Source: Trichuris trichiura
Taxonomy: Eukaryota; Nematoda; Enoplea; Trichinellida; Trichuridae
Reading direction: 5' to 3'
DNA length: 64,000 nucleotides
Assembly: GCA_037903355.1 (NCBI GenBank)
Contig: JBAJFE010000014.1
Span: forward strand, 6,076,001 to 6,140,000
Positions 33,257 through 43,812 of this stretch are shown here, in pieces. How positions within the stretch are numbered: the stretch's first letter is position 1; each line of letters begins with the position of its first letter. The notes under the pieces were generated by a model. It searched no databases. It was not told the origin of the DNA and saw nothing but the letters and a program-made list of their open reading frames with translations. Made by a program: the position numbers and the translations under genes.

Positions 33257-33300
33257 ATGCCATACGTTTCGGAACTGCTCTCGTTCCGTCGTCAGTAGTG
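33257..33300 (-). ncRNA. Hammerhead ribozyme motif of PLE terminus
   Basis: On the - strand: CTA (stem I), CTGACGA, CGGAAC and GTTCCG (stem II, 6 bp, loop of 7-8), AAACGTA (GAAA box, palindromic ACGT), TGG (stem I partner, with one G-U pair). All core bases are intact; position 7 of the core is C, which hammerheads tolerate. Confidence 0.6.
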
Positions 33301-33469
33301 TAAGGGAGGAGGTGTTTATTCGGTCAGGTGGTTAAATAAACACTTGGGAACAGTGGTCGCGAATTAGCTCGTTAAGGCGCAGCATTGGAATTTATTAATT
33401 AACGCATTCCATAACGCCATCCCATTATCGCAATTGTTGGTGGAATTGCGTTTGATGTAAAGTGCCTCC

Positions 33470-33855
33470 TGTTGACTCATCGAGGTTGACTCCACGTGAC
33501 CATTGTTGCTTCAGAGCAGCCTTCAAGCAGCCATCCTCGGTGAAAGCGCGACATAAAATGACAGAGAAACTGTTGAAACAGCCATTGTAGACAGGGTTTG
33601 AAGAAATAAATTTAAACTATCTACTCCACTTCCCTTAAATTTTCTTTCCTACTTTCTTTTTTTCTTTCTTCTTTTTTCTCTTTTTTACCACAGGCTTATG
33701 GTTGCCGTTATGCTTCGTTAGTACTTCGTCTACAATGGCTATTTAAACGGTTTCCCTGTTATTTTATGTTGCGCTTATACTGGGGACGGCTGCGTGAAGG
33801 CTGGTCTGAAGTAATACCGACCACGTGGAGCCAACCTTAATGAGTCAAGGGTCTA
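33470..33855. repeat. Inverted repeat, PLE-like termini
   Basis: The arms 33470-33535 and 33790-33855 are inverted copies (TTGACTCATCGAGGTTGACT against the complement of 33835-33855; GCTCCACGTGG shared). The interior holds a long pyrimidine tract (33640-33690), as in other PLE copies here. A hammerhead-like motif follows at 33961. Confidence 0.65.
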
Positions 33856-33960
33856 CTCGACAGGAAACCACGTCGGCTGGCAATACGGAAGAATTTCTCA
33901 CTAGCCAATCCTGGTGAAAGGAAAGAAAGGTTTTGTGAATTTTTGTTTGTTTGGTTGTTT

Positions 33961-33999
33961 GCGCCGAAGACGGCCCAAGGTTGAGACCGAAAGCTTCGC
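33961..33999 (+). ncRNA. Degenerate hammerhead-like motif
   Basis: GCG, CCGAAGA (first box with U4 changed to C), a GGCC/GACC-type stem, GAAAGCTT, then CGC that pairs with GCG. The order and stem I pairing fit a hammerhead, but the core base change would be expected to cripple it. Confidence 0.4.
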
Positions 34000-34161
34000 A
34001 AGACAATTCTAAGGAAAAACTGGAGATCCGTAATGTAGAGAAAAAAACTTTATATAAATTCTAATCCTGAAAACGTGGTTTCTTGGTACGGGACCATATG
34101 TTTTCATAATGAAAAACTTTATTACGGATAGGTTCCCGTTTTTTATGTATATAAAAAGACT

Positions 34162-34199
34162 CCGGAGCTTTCGGGTCATTCGAGACTCGTCATCAGCGG
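34162..34199 (-). ncRNA. Hammerhead ribozyme motif, left arm of PLE palindrome
   Basis: On the - strand: CCG, CTGATGA, stem II CGAGTC/GACCCG (one A-C mismatch), AAAGCTC, CGG. The core is intact and stem I pairs over three bases. Confidence 0.7.
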
Positions 34200-34546
34200 T
34201 CTTAAGTTGTAAATATGATTTGTGGCAGCGAATGCCATCTATCGTTTCTGACGATTTTAAAGCGGGCATTTTAAAGTTTTCCGTTGGTAGGTTTTTGTAT
34301 TTGAGTCTGTCAGCGCACTTCTTTTTCTTGTTCCGTATAGCTTCTGGATTGTGTCTTCGTTGGGTTGTTTCGAGCATTTTCTTCTGATGTTGAATCACTG
34401 TTTTTCCATTTTGCATTCATTTTTCTTCTTCTTTCTTTCTTCTTTTTTCTTTTTCTTTTTCTTTCTTTGTTCCATATATATTGCAATTTTATCCATTTCT
34501 ATTTGTTCTAATTATTTGTTTTTTCTTCTTTCCCGGCTTTTGTATT

Positions 34547-34795
34547 TCATCTGGTGAGTGAGCAACAATTATACCACGTCACAATATTTGTCCAAATCGC
34601 ACTTATGTCCACTCCTTGATCGCGGTTGTAAGTCGTATTGTGTCTAATGTATAGTGCTTCTTTAATTCTTCTTAACCGTAGATTGTTTTCGTAACATAAA
34701 ACTTTTGGTTGGAGTGCTTGAGTGCATTGCGTCGCGTGTTCCACTACAACAGAGGCTTGTTTGGCTTTTTCCATTGGAATTTTTGGGTCCACGAT
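34547..34795 (-). pseudogene. PLE ORF 3' end, left arm
   Basis: On the - strand it encodes VEHATQCTQALQPKVLCYEN, RLRRIKEALYIRHNTTYNRD and a C-terminus NIVTWYNCCSLTR. This is the tail downstream of the GIY-YIG core and is nearly identical to the right arm's tail. It breaks off at the palindrome centre before the YIGETG motif. Confidence 0.85.
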
Positions 34796-34797
34796 TA

Positions 34798-35173
34798 TAT
34801 TGGTGAAACGGGAAACACCCTAGAGCATAGATTTAACGAACACATAAAAGAACTCACAAGTTTCAATAGCGCGAAAGCTATACTCAACAATGGTACCAAT
34901 CTAACCACACAGCGGGGCAGACCAATCGTGGACCAAAAAATTACAATGGAAAAAGCCAAACAAGCCTCTGCTGTAGTGGAGCATGCGACGCAATGTACCC
35001 AACCACTCCAACCAAAAGTTTTATGTTACGAAAACAATCTACGGTTAAGAAGAATTAAAGAAGCACTATATATTAGACACAATACGACTTACAACCGCGA
35101 TCAAGGAGTGGACATAAGTGCGATTTGGACAAATATTGTGACGTGGTATAATTGTTGCTCACTCACCAGATGA
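34798..35173 (+). pseudogene. PLE GIY-YIG endonuclease C-terminal fragment, right arm
   Basis: Starts at the palindrome centre with YIGETGNTLEHRFNEHIKEL (YIG half of the GIY-YIG nuclease) and runs to the same NCCSLTR end and stop. It resembles residues from the YIG motif to the end of the PLE at 15470-15847, but is clearly a different subfamily copy. The RT domain is absent. Confidence 0.88.
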
Positions 35174-35523
35174 AATACTAAAGCCGGGAAAGAAGAAAAA
35201 ACAAATAATTAGAACAAATAGAAATGGATAAAATTGCAATATATATGGAACAAAGAAAGAAAAATAAAAAGAAAAAAAAGAAGAAAGAAAGAAGAAGAAA
35301 AATGAATGCAAAATGGAAAAACAGTGATTCAACAACAGAAGAAAATGTTCGAAACAACCCAACGAAGACACAATCTAGAAGCTATACAGGAACAAGAAAA
35401 AGAAGTGCGCTGACAGACTCAAATACAAAAACCTACCAACGGAAAACTTTAAAATGCCCGCTTTAAAATCCTCAGAAACGACAGATGGCATTCGCTGCCA
35501 CAAATCATATTTACAACTTAAGA

Positions 35524-35561
35524 CCGCTGATGACGGGTCTCGAATGACCCGATAGCTCAGG
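35524..35561 (+). ncRNA. Hammerhead ribozyme motif, right arm, mutated
   Basis: CCG, CTGATGA and a perfect CGGGTC/GACCCG stem II, but the GAAA box is GATA and the stem I partner is AGG instead of CGG. Probably inactive. Confidence 0.6.
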
Positions 35562-35622
35562 AGTCCTTTTATATACATAACAAACGGGAACCTGTCCGTA
35601 ATAAAGTTTTTCATTATGAAAT

Positions 35623-36990
35623 TCTAATCCTGTTAAAGAACAAATGGAAATCAATTCAATGCCTGTACTTGATTTTAAATTTTTAAAAATGACGCGTTTA
35701 GAATGGCTTAGGTTATGGGTGGCACGGGTATTACACAAAACAATATTTGAAATGTATCCTTTGATTTCATGCACTGTTTTAGACTCGATGTGCGCGACAC
35801 TGTGTTCGACGGAGAAAATTTTGTCTAAAACAGGATGGTTCCTAGGAGTAGAAATAAAATTTAAACGTTTATTTCTTTTTCTGCGTCGTTTAGAACAATC
35901 GAGTTGAGATTACCAACTGCTTTATCCGTATTATTCGGCATTCGCTGTTCCGATTATCCATTCGCTAGTAGGGTATTTCGAAGTTTACTTACAGACGCAC
36001 CAAACAGGCCAAAACCGTGAACTGAATATCAACTGTGAAGATAACACAGTAACAACAACCTCCGGGTCCTGTACCCTTGTCAAGATAATAAGGTACAAAA
36101 CGAGCTGTGATACTTAGGCAAAGGACATCTACAGTGGTTATGAAATTGAATCATGTCATCTCAATGATACAGTGTGCAATAATTATTCTTGAGCAGAGCT
36201 GCTTAATGACTTGTCGATACAGTTCCACGTTTTGCGCTGGTCTTTTCTTCCCGTTGAAAAAGAACACCGGACATAGCCTTCGGGAAAAGCGTGTTCCTTT
36301 GGCAACGTTAATTGGTGTCGCTTAATTCAATTTTTTACGCGTGTTTAACTTTTCACCCTGACTATTGCAGGTATGACTGTTATATTAAACGGGAAGAGGG
36401 TAAAACGTGAACCTCAAGTCTTCATGCCTGTCCTTAAAGGAAACAAACCGCTTGTAAAATGTCACGTTTACGAGCACAGTATGAAGGATTAATAGCATTG
36501 GAGATAGAGTGGTAGTTTTTCCTGAAGTTTCTGATTGATGAGCAACCCTTTTGAACGAATTGTTACATATACCACTCAGTAAAGCTTATAACAGAAAGTA
36601 TAGTCTGCAAACGTTTGTCCAGTAAGGTTTTTTTCTTCAGCAGGATCAAAGGTTGTGTGTTTCACATGAAAAGTAATCATTTGTATTACAATGCAAAGTT
36701 GCTTTCTTTTAACAGTCATTTATAATTCCCATATGTAGCTGTGACGTCATTCAAAGTTTTCGCAACCATAGAAGGTTTGCTCTTAGTTACGATAGCGAAG
36801 AAATATTGAAGCATAAAGTTCATTTTATAGATATTGGGGAGAGTGAAGTTATCTTACTACGTCATCGCTTAAAAATCTCTTTTGTCAGTGTTAATTGTTT
36901 TTCCACCCAAACTTTCAGCATCCTCTCTGTAGAAATGAAAGACAATGCGATAAGTTTGTTCACGGTCAGCTTATGTGTAATTTCTTTTAG
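35623..36990. other. PLE-repeat remnant and RBBP5 upstream region
   Basis: 35945-36025 carries a diverged piece of the 9405-9636 repeat (CGAAGTTTACTTACAGACGC, CAAACAGGCCAAAACCGTGA). The RBBP5 first exon, with a short N-terminus, should lie upstream of 36991 but could not be identified. Confidence 0.45.
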
Positions 36991-38903
36991 AACCGTTTGG
37001 CCAAAATTACCCTGAGGAGCTAGAAGCCACTTTGGATTGTGGTCATTACGCGATTTGTTGTCGTTTCAACCGATGGGGATCACTGCTTGCCGTGGGTTGC
37101 AATGATGGTCACTTAGTAATTTACGACTTCGTCACCCGATGTCCTATGAAGAACTACACTCCACATTTGAGTGCTATTTGTGCAATTAGGTTTGTGCTAT
37201 AACAATGCCTTCGTGACTTTGTCATTGTCTTTGTACTTATTTTCCTCTGTTCAGTTGGAGCCGGGACGGTCGCAAAATTCTGACAGCCGGTGCAGAGAAG
37301 ACAGTTGTGCTAACGGACGTGCTTACTGGTGACAGCGAAGGTCACTTTGCGTTTAGCAGCACAGTTGCTTGCCTGCAAATTAATCCTAGGAAAAGGTCTG
37401 TTTGCGTTTTCTATAGACTGCTCGTATGTCATCTAAGTTCGTGTTTATGAGCCCACACGCGAAGCCTTTCGTGTAACTTTTAAGCGGAAGAATTCGTTAT
37501 TTTCCTGTATCCATTTAAGCGAAGTATGCTACTTACAGAGGCCAGTTCTTAATATGCCAAGTAAAACAGCAAGCAGTGCTGATGAACATTGATGGTCAAC
37601 GTACAATAATCCACGATGACAGCGAGAACGGAGTAGAAGCAAACATTGTTGCTTCGTTTGACAAACGCGGCGATTACATTATATCTGGAACAGTCAAAGG
37701 GAAGGTACTGTACTAAACGTTATACTGCGACGAGGATGTTTCACTGTTCAGGTTACAATTCACGATGTGAATACCCTTCAACTGTTAGCATACTTCCGGC
37801 AACCAGGAGGCTATTGCATAAGATCATTGGAAGTAGCACGCCGTGGAAGGTAAATATTTTCGGTGTAATGAAAATTGTCTTTTATTGTAGCGCCTATTCC
37901 AGCCTGTTTATGACAAATTCAAACGATCGCGTTATCCGTGTCTACGATTTGAACGAAGTGAGAAATAGAGGAAAGGATAGTTCTGTATTACCTATTCAGA
38001 AAGTACAAGACTCGGTCAACAGGTAGTTGCTTGATTGCCATGAAGCATTTTATCTGAATGCAAGCGTACAAAGAACCTCTTGGAAAGTGTGTTGCTTCAG
38101 TGGGGATTCAGAGTACATTTGCGCCGGTAGCTCAGGCACACATGCCCTTTACATTTGGGAAAGAAGCAGTGGCAGTGTAGTGAAATTTCTTCATGGTTCC
38201 AAAGGCGAACAGGTGCTGGACATGGTGTGGCATCCGGTTCGCACCGCAGTTTTCTCAGTCTCCAATGGGAAACTGGCATTGTGGTCCCACTGCAGAAGCG
38301 AAAACTGGAGTGCCTTTGCTCCTGATTTTAAAGAGTTGGCAGAAAATGTCGAGTATGAAGAGCGCGAATCTGAATTTGATTTGGAAGATGAGGACAAGAG
38401 TCCGCCGAACCTTGAGGGTTTTAAAACTGCAAGTCGTCTATCCTTGTCCTAAAATTCAGTTTCATTAGAGTCGGCTATCAAGGATGGAAGCGTTGAAGTT
38501 GATATAGAAAGCGTTGATTATATGCGGACATTCTTCAGCAGGTAATGCAGGCATCGTCTAAGGAACACGTTTTACGCAAATGTTTTTTTTAGCGACGATG
38601 ACGAAGACCCACTTCGACTAATTTGCTGCATGCCCGAAATTGAGGATCCAGAGGAAAGTGTATCTGAAGTTTTAACTGAACACCCTGAAGCCAACATGCC
38701 GCGCAGTAGCAATGCAATGAATGTTTCATCGTTTCCATTTCGCATCGACTTGCCTGCTTTCAGTTACGCGATTCCGACCAATCCAGGTTTGTACAGTTTG
38801 TGAAATGCAAATTTTGTGAAGTGCTTGCACAGATTCAATGACAACATCAGGAGATCGTCTATGTCAGCCGAAAGCAAAGAAACGAAATACCATGAAAAAT
38901 TGA
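36991..38903 (+). CDS. RBBP5 homologue, COMPASS/MLL H3K4 methyltransferase WD40 subunit
   Basis: RBBP5 (yeast Swd1) is a core WD40 subunit of SET1/MLL complexes and stimulates H3K4 methylation with ASH2L. Nine exons join in frame: 36991-37189, 37255-37395, 37539-37704, 37752-37849, 37891-38022, 38074-38417, 38469-38541, 38593-38786 and 38833-38903 (TGA). The product, 471 residues plus a missing first exon, starts PFGQNYPEELEATLDCGHYA and includes FNRWGSLLAVGCNDGHLVIY, SWSRDGRKILTAG, ADNRVIRVYDL-like NSNDRVIRVYDLNEVRNRGK, TSWKVCCFSGDSEYICAGSS and ALYIWERSSGSVVKFLHG. The hinge NWSAFAPDFKELAENVEYEE and RESEFDLEDEDKS is almost identical to vertebrate RBBP5 and contacts the SET domain. A short acidic then basic tail (KAKKRNTMKN) follows. 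Introns are 41-150 bp. Confidence 0.95.
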
Positions 38904-39602
38904 TGCGGAAGTTACTGTGATATGCATGAGCTGTTTTGCGCGTCCTTATTTCATTTAGTCAGTATTTTTCCTGCACTTTTTCTTTGTAACCGAATACTGT
39001 GTCTTCCCATGTCTGAACAACACTAAAAGTGAAAAGCAAGTTAGCGTGTATGACAGCCTATAACATACGTTCTCAAAGTGGATGATATCGCCCTCAGGAG
39101 AGGGGCGATGAGACAGCACGGGAGGGCTATAGTAATCGCGTGGGGGAAGGATGTTAAGAATTCCGTAAGAGAAACTCTGGCAGAATTATCCCTATCGCAG
39201 GAGGGCTATCAGAGAGAACCGTGTAATAGTGCTGACTGTTCACACATGCGACGGCACACCTTTACGTCTTATCATTGCCGTTCACGTTGAAAAAATGCTG
39301 GTGAAGCAAAGCGTTATTGGTCTCAAAGTGATTGAATTAGCTTGCAAATTATCAGTCGTGTTCTGAAGATTTCATTCCTTGTGAGCCCAATCTTATTATT
39401 GTGAATTAGCAGACTTATATTTTGAATTTCCAATTCGCAGCAAGGTTTTTTCTTGTCTACGCGCTTTCAGTTTTTCTCAGCGAAAGTACGTCTAATGATT
39501 GAATTATCAGAAGAAGCAGATTCACTTTTGGTTTCGTTACTCACTATGGTCATGAGCGAGCGTGGTTAGCTCAGTCGTTCGCTGAACTCTTTCTTGACTA
39601 AA
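38904..39602. other. 3' flank of RBBP5
   Basis: No gene seen. A tRNA-like A-box (TGGTTAGCTCAGTCG, 39567-39581) lies just left of a mariner terminus, without a matching B-box. Confidence 0.4.
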
Positions 39603-39990
39603 TACGAGGGATGTTTGGAAAGTTCCCGGAAAGACGGGGCAGTGTCTAACAGGACGCCAACGGATGGGCCAAAACATGTTCAATCTTATCTCTGTTATCT
39701 TCGGATTTGTACGGAGAGGTAGTCTAATCCGACGCTGCGCCAGTGTGGGACGAACTGCTCCTAAAGTAATCGTTTTTCTCGTGATATGAAAAATCTTCAT
39801 TTTGAGGTCAGAGCTAGCATCAAATTTCTCTCCAAGCTTGACTGGCAGCCGAAAAGGATTATTCAATTTTGCAGCTGGTTTACAGTAGAGCACCATCTAA
39901 ATTGGTTGTCTATGAAAGGATAAGACGTTTCAAGGAGGGCAGAGAGGCCATCGAAGACGACCGGAGTGGAAGTCTTTTCTGCAAAATTTT
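39603..39990 (+). mobile_element. mariner-type transposon 5' relic
   Basis: TACGAGGGATGTTTGGAAAG at 39603 is a mariner terminal repeat form. The + strand frame at about 39869-39985 encodes APSKLVVYERIRRFKEGREA then IEDDRSGS, the second half of the mariner HTH region (family form [23 protein letters not shown]). No catalytic domain or right terminus follows; the element is truncated before the telomere-repeat locus. Confidence 0.75.
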
Positions 39991-40017
39991 CCTACAGATA
40001 ATGGTATTGCAAAAATC

Positions 40018-40984
40018 GGGTCTTGTATGTTGTCTCCCCACCGGAAGTTCAGGCGGCAACTTCAAAGGACGTCAAGTGGGGATTACTACGTCACCTGAAC
40101 AATGGCTGACCTAAGCTATTGTTCACTGTGTACACATACGAGCGATGCGTATCTGCAAAGGAACGCTGCACATCTGGAAACAGTTGGCCGTTCTGCTGAT
40201 TGTTTGCAAGTGCGTTCTATAACCCTGCCGGCCGTCCTGACCTGCCGTAGCCTAAGCCTAGGCCTAAGCCTAAGCCTAAGCCTAAGCCTAAGCCTAAGCC
40301 TAAGCCTAGGCCTAAGCCTAAGCCTAAGGCTAAGCCCAAGCCTAGGGCTAAGCCTAATCCTAAGCCTAAGCCTAAACGTTAACATGACGCGTGTTCGTTG
40401 CTGTTGTTGGGTTTTGCAGTTTTGACCGTGAAGCAAACGACAAGAAGCTTAGCGCAAATTAACGGTGTTTAGCGATCACTGAACACGCAAGCAGTGAGTA
40501 ACGGAAAAAGGGAAAAAGCGTATGTACTGCTAGCGCAGGCGCTCACCCTGACGAAGGCGACGCGTCGATTTCGCTGCAGGCGCATCCGACGGGTTCACTC
40601 GGGTGTACCTAATCAGGCAGAAGGCGTCAGTGCCTCTTTGCGGTGCCTCCACTTGTCGATGGCAAGTTGTCACTAGATCCCGGGACAGACATAAAGCAGA
40701 ATGAGATTTACCCTGTCTACCAAGGCACGACTCAGCTCGGAGAGTTGACCTGCGATGTTTTTCACGAATTCCTACACGACGTCTCAGCTTGAACACCTGC
40801 AGACCCCATTGTGTTTCCCGTACCTACAATGCATGCGCACCTGCTGAATTCCATCCTTTCACTAAACCTGAAGATAACGTCCGTCCGTTGCGCCGATAAC
40901 AACCATTTATTACGCCGTAGATTTGCAGATAACGCTTTGAAGTAGCCACCTGAACTTCCGGTGGGGAGACAACATACTAGACCC
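40018..40984. repeat. Inverted repeat flanking the telomeric tract
   Basis: The arm 40018-40068 (ATGTTGTCTCCCCACCGGAA, GTTCAGGCGGCAACTTCAAAG) is mirrored at 40935-40984 with few changes. The right arm continues outward into a hAT-like end (AGCGAAAAAGTTTGAGAACC, to about 41030), so the arms may be remnants of a hAT element. Confidence 0.7.
40249..40376 (-). repeat. Interstitial telomeric repeat, (TTAGGC)n
   Basis: About 20 units of CCTAAG/GCCTAA on the + strand, that is TTAGGC on the - strand, the nematode telomere hexamer. Several units have single substitutions (CCTAGG, CCCAAG, CCTAAT), so the tract is old or relaxed. The G-rich strand runs toward lower coordinates. Leu-Ser and Arg-Leu repeats in frames over this tract are artefacts. 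Confidence 0.95.
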
Positions 40985-41342
40985 CAAAAATCTTCCCACG
41001 GGGGCGATGGAGCGAAAAAGTTTGAGAACCTATGGTCTAGCTTATAGCAGCAGTGATACACTAAACTGGTATGTAGGAACCAGAGCGATTTAGTGTACCG
41101 TGAGGAGCATCAGTGGGAACGCTTTTTTGCCATGAACGTTTGCTTTTTAGTGTGGATATTGTCCCTTGTCCTGGTACCACTCTCCGTGTCCTGCCTTTCA
41201 AATTGTTTTGCACGATCCACCTCGTCACCAGCAAACATTTACGACATGAAGCTCATTTTTGCTCAGACAGTTTGCAAATAGTGGCACGTTTCTTTTTCGC
41301 ACATTTAAAGAGCTACTTGGGCGCGCTCTTACTGGTTCTTAC

Positions 41343-41554
41343 AGATTGCAAGCAGATAGTGAACTGCAGTCGTATGATGCATTTCAGGTGTTTCTGCAAG
41401 TGCTGCTATTGCTGCAGTTAAATTTCCTTCGAGCACTGTCTGCAAACCTGTGTTTTCGGCTTCTTCAGAGCTCCCTGCTCTTTTTCGATCTGTCAAGCCA
41501 GAGTCTGCACGCAAAAGACTTTGTATTACCATTGAGCCATGCTCGTTGATACAT
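41343..41554 (-). CDS. Candidate internal exon, product unrecognised
   Basis: On the - strand an exon between acceptor gatgcag (41555 side) and donor GTAAG (41342-41341) encodes CINEHGSMVIQSLLRADSGL, TDRKRAGSSEEAENTGLQTV and LEGNLTAAIAALAETPEMHH ending LLAICK. The composition (helical, Ala/Leu-rich, one charged linker) looks like real protein and has proper splice sites. Its starting phase does not match the candidate first exon at 42936-43029, so at least one exon would lie between them. I do not recognise a domain. Confidence 0.4.
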
Positions 41555-41907
41555 CTGCATCACCTTAAGTGCTGCATAAAATTTTCCAAGCTTCTGTTGC
41601 TATAATTCCCCGTTTAAAAGTGAAAAATTATGGCATGGTGAACATGAGCGCTTTTTGGCGTATAACAAAGTGACACTGATACCCAGGGTTGGATCGGCTA
41701 CGCTGAAAAGAGCATTTCAGTTTGATCTAAACGTTCCGCTGCATCACGGGTACAACGAAATGAAAAGCATTTGCGCGGAGGTGCGGAATATTGAGCTCAA
41801 AATCGAGTAATAAAAATGCCCCTACCTAATGTATTGCGCTTATAACTAACTTCGCTGGGTTTAGGTTTGTTTTCACAGCGAACGTCTAACGTTTTCAGAA
41901 ACTGGTA

Positions 41908-42644
41908 CACTTGGTTGCCGCTAATCCGCGCTCACTAATCCGCAAGGCTCGCTAATTCGGACACATTTAGCTGAGTACATAGGTTGTGACGACGGCGAAC
42001 TATGGATAAAGCAGACCGATCCAAATGGCAGCAGGGCAACTCCTGTGCGGATTAGTTATGATTCATGGTGATTTCATGCATGTAGCAGCTCATTGAATAT
42101 TCAGTGCTGCAGGATTGGCTAATCAGAGAACGGCTAAAACATGTGAAACAGCTTACTTTGAAAGATGTGTTCAAACATTTGCTAAAAATCAAGTAACAAA
42201 AGAGCTGGCGCTTGAAAATTCAGTGCCTTCAACTTTTACTCATTCGGATATTCCTCCGCTATCAGCATAAGTTTATGACCTGTAAGTCACTTTCCAAACG
42301 AACATGGTAATCCGGACGGAACTCACGTCTTAATTTTTAAACTGCCTGATTTCTGATCATTAGAACTTTTCTTTCACTATAATGAGCAATGGCGATCACG
42401 AATCTTTTAAGCCTGTGCAAGAAAATTGCTCTGCTCTTGCAGTTAACTTTACTTATCTTCATTAAAATTACATTCTATTTCATCCATTGTCTGTTTCTTT
42501 TCTCGAACAACCTGTATTATTTCACAGAGTATCTCAAAAGCCAGTCAAAGCAGATACCCGTTGAGTGAACTGTATGTCCTGCTCTGAGTACCGCTTATCC
42601 GGCACCTGCTCTGTCCCGACCATTCCGAATTAGTGGCAACCTAG
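41908..42644. mobile_element. pogo-like nonautonomous element
   Basis: Preceded by TA. The left end has GGTTGCCGCTAATCCGCGC followed by further TAATCCG units, and the right end has CCGAATTAGTGGCAACC. The ends are inverted repeats, and the repeated CGCTAATCCG units resemble Tigger subterminal motifs. No transposase is readable. Confidence 0.55.
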
Positions 42645-42935
42645 TTTGCATGGATTTATATTAAATAAAAGAAGTTTGCACCTTTTCTTGACAATTTAAA
42701 GCATCTGAGTTGCAGAAGTATTGTTCATTCGATATATTGGTAGCTTCCACTGAATTCAGCAAACTTCTCAAATATTCTGGCTGCATGCGGATCCCATTGT
42801 TCGTGGAAACGAGCTGACATTAGTGCAAAAAGTCGACAGCCCGTTAATCGAAATATTCCATTTCAGGGGTGATCCTTCCAAGCAAGCAATACCGCAACCA
42901 ATAGGAGCAGGATAGCCACAATACCAGATTATTAC

Positions 42936-43029
42936 CTGTCACATAGTAACACATTGCATTGCTGAGAGCCCAGAAAAGCTTTTTTGTCGCCGCGTTGCCA
43001 TGAAGCTGTGATACATTGAGGCTTGCCAT
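42936..43029 (-). CDS. Candidate first exon, product unrecognised
   Basis: ATG at 43029 opens MASLNVSQLHGNAATKKLFW and ALSNAMCYYVT, then a donor G|GTAATA at 42936/42935. Good codon texture and a splice donor make it a plausible 5' exon of a gene read toward 41343, but nothing proves the link. Confidence 0.3.
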
Positions 43030-43812
43030 TTGCTAGACACATGTCTTGCCCTCAAACTAACCAATTCATCAAATCAAAAGAAGTATGAGTACTTGCGGAG
43101 GTCGCGCGATCAACACCTTACGCGATAATGTAATAGGATGAAAACCAATTTTCATATTAAAGTTGTGACTGACTGTGACATACCCGATATAGACTAAAAG
43201 AATGAAAAAATAGGAAGAGTAAAAATTCTATTTTAACCTTAGTCGTAAATGTTTATTCATTTTGTCTGCCATATTTTCAAAACCCGCGGTGAAACGAGTT
43301 TCTTATTTGTCTACTTTCCTGTAAGGCTGCTAAAGGATAGATTTTTAAGGTTTCCATTGTAGATTTGTTGATTGATTAATTAGGATCAATACCATTTATT
43401 TTACATACTGACTGAAGTACTGGCTCCTGATCGTCGTTTATTCTTGATTAATTTGTGAACCTTGTTTCAGTAGGAATTCAATTTTGCTGAGCGAATTGAG
43501 AATATTGCCAAAGAAACGTCTGTAAATGTATCAGGGCTTATTACGCTACCAGAGCAAAAACATTAGCTACAAGCTACAATCTTCATGTGAATTATGCGCC
43601 GTAAATTAATCCAGCGTAAGAGAGAATTTGTCGGATGTAAAATCGAGAAAACGTAGGCGCCAGCACGGATTCGAAAGACCTGCATGGATAAACAACAGGC
43701 CAAGCAAGTTTGGTTCAAGCGCATGACCTACTCGTGTATTATCAGCTGTGAGTACGAGGATGCAAATTGGTTGGAGCTGAAACAATTATGACCACTGCGA
43801 TGTCTACCAATG
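43030..43812. other. No gene seen
   Basis: AT-rich sequence, including the 3' flank of the calponin-repeat gene. No RNA gene or repeat was recognised. Confidence 0.45.

Larger units (their letters stand above)
32560..33300 (-). repeat. PLE terminal repeat interrupted by a hAT MITE
   Basis: 32700-32813 matches the landmark repeat of 9405-9636 (GCGGATGAATGAGCAAAATG), and 33231-33300 continues the same repeat (TTAGAGAATAATACAGAACA) into a hammerhead motif on the - strand. The two halves are separated by a 417 bp MITE. Confidence 0.7.
34103..35622. mobile_element. Head-to-head PLE palindrome
   Basis: The left arm 34103-34797 is the reverse complement of 34925-35622, with an asymmetric spacer 34798-34924 that belongs to the right copy only. 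Each arm holds, from centre outward: the end of a GIY-YIG ORF, a long pyrimidine/purine tract, a short coding-like segment (KKKKCADRLKYKNLPTENFK), a hammerhead motif and a terminal repeat. This looks like two 5'-truncated PLE copies joined head to head. Confidence 0.85.

Noticed and set aside
39560..39602. tRNA or tRNA-derived SINE suggested by an A-box
   Set aside because: No cloverleaf or B-box follows; the sequence runs into a mariner terminus. An old truncated SINE is possible but cannot be supported.
40102..40436. Long open frames with Leu-Ser and Arg-Leu repeats on both strands
   Set aside because: They are translations of the TTAGGC telomeric tract; a 6 bp repeat without stops is open in several frames.
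43640..43700. Possible tRNA B-box (GGATTCGAAAGACC) on the - strand
   Set aside because: No A-box or acceptor stem at the right distance on either strand.
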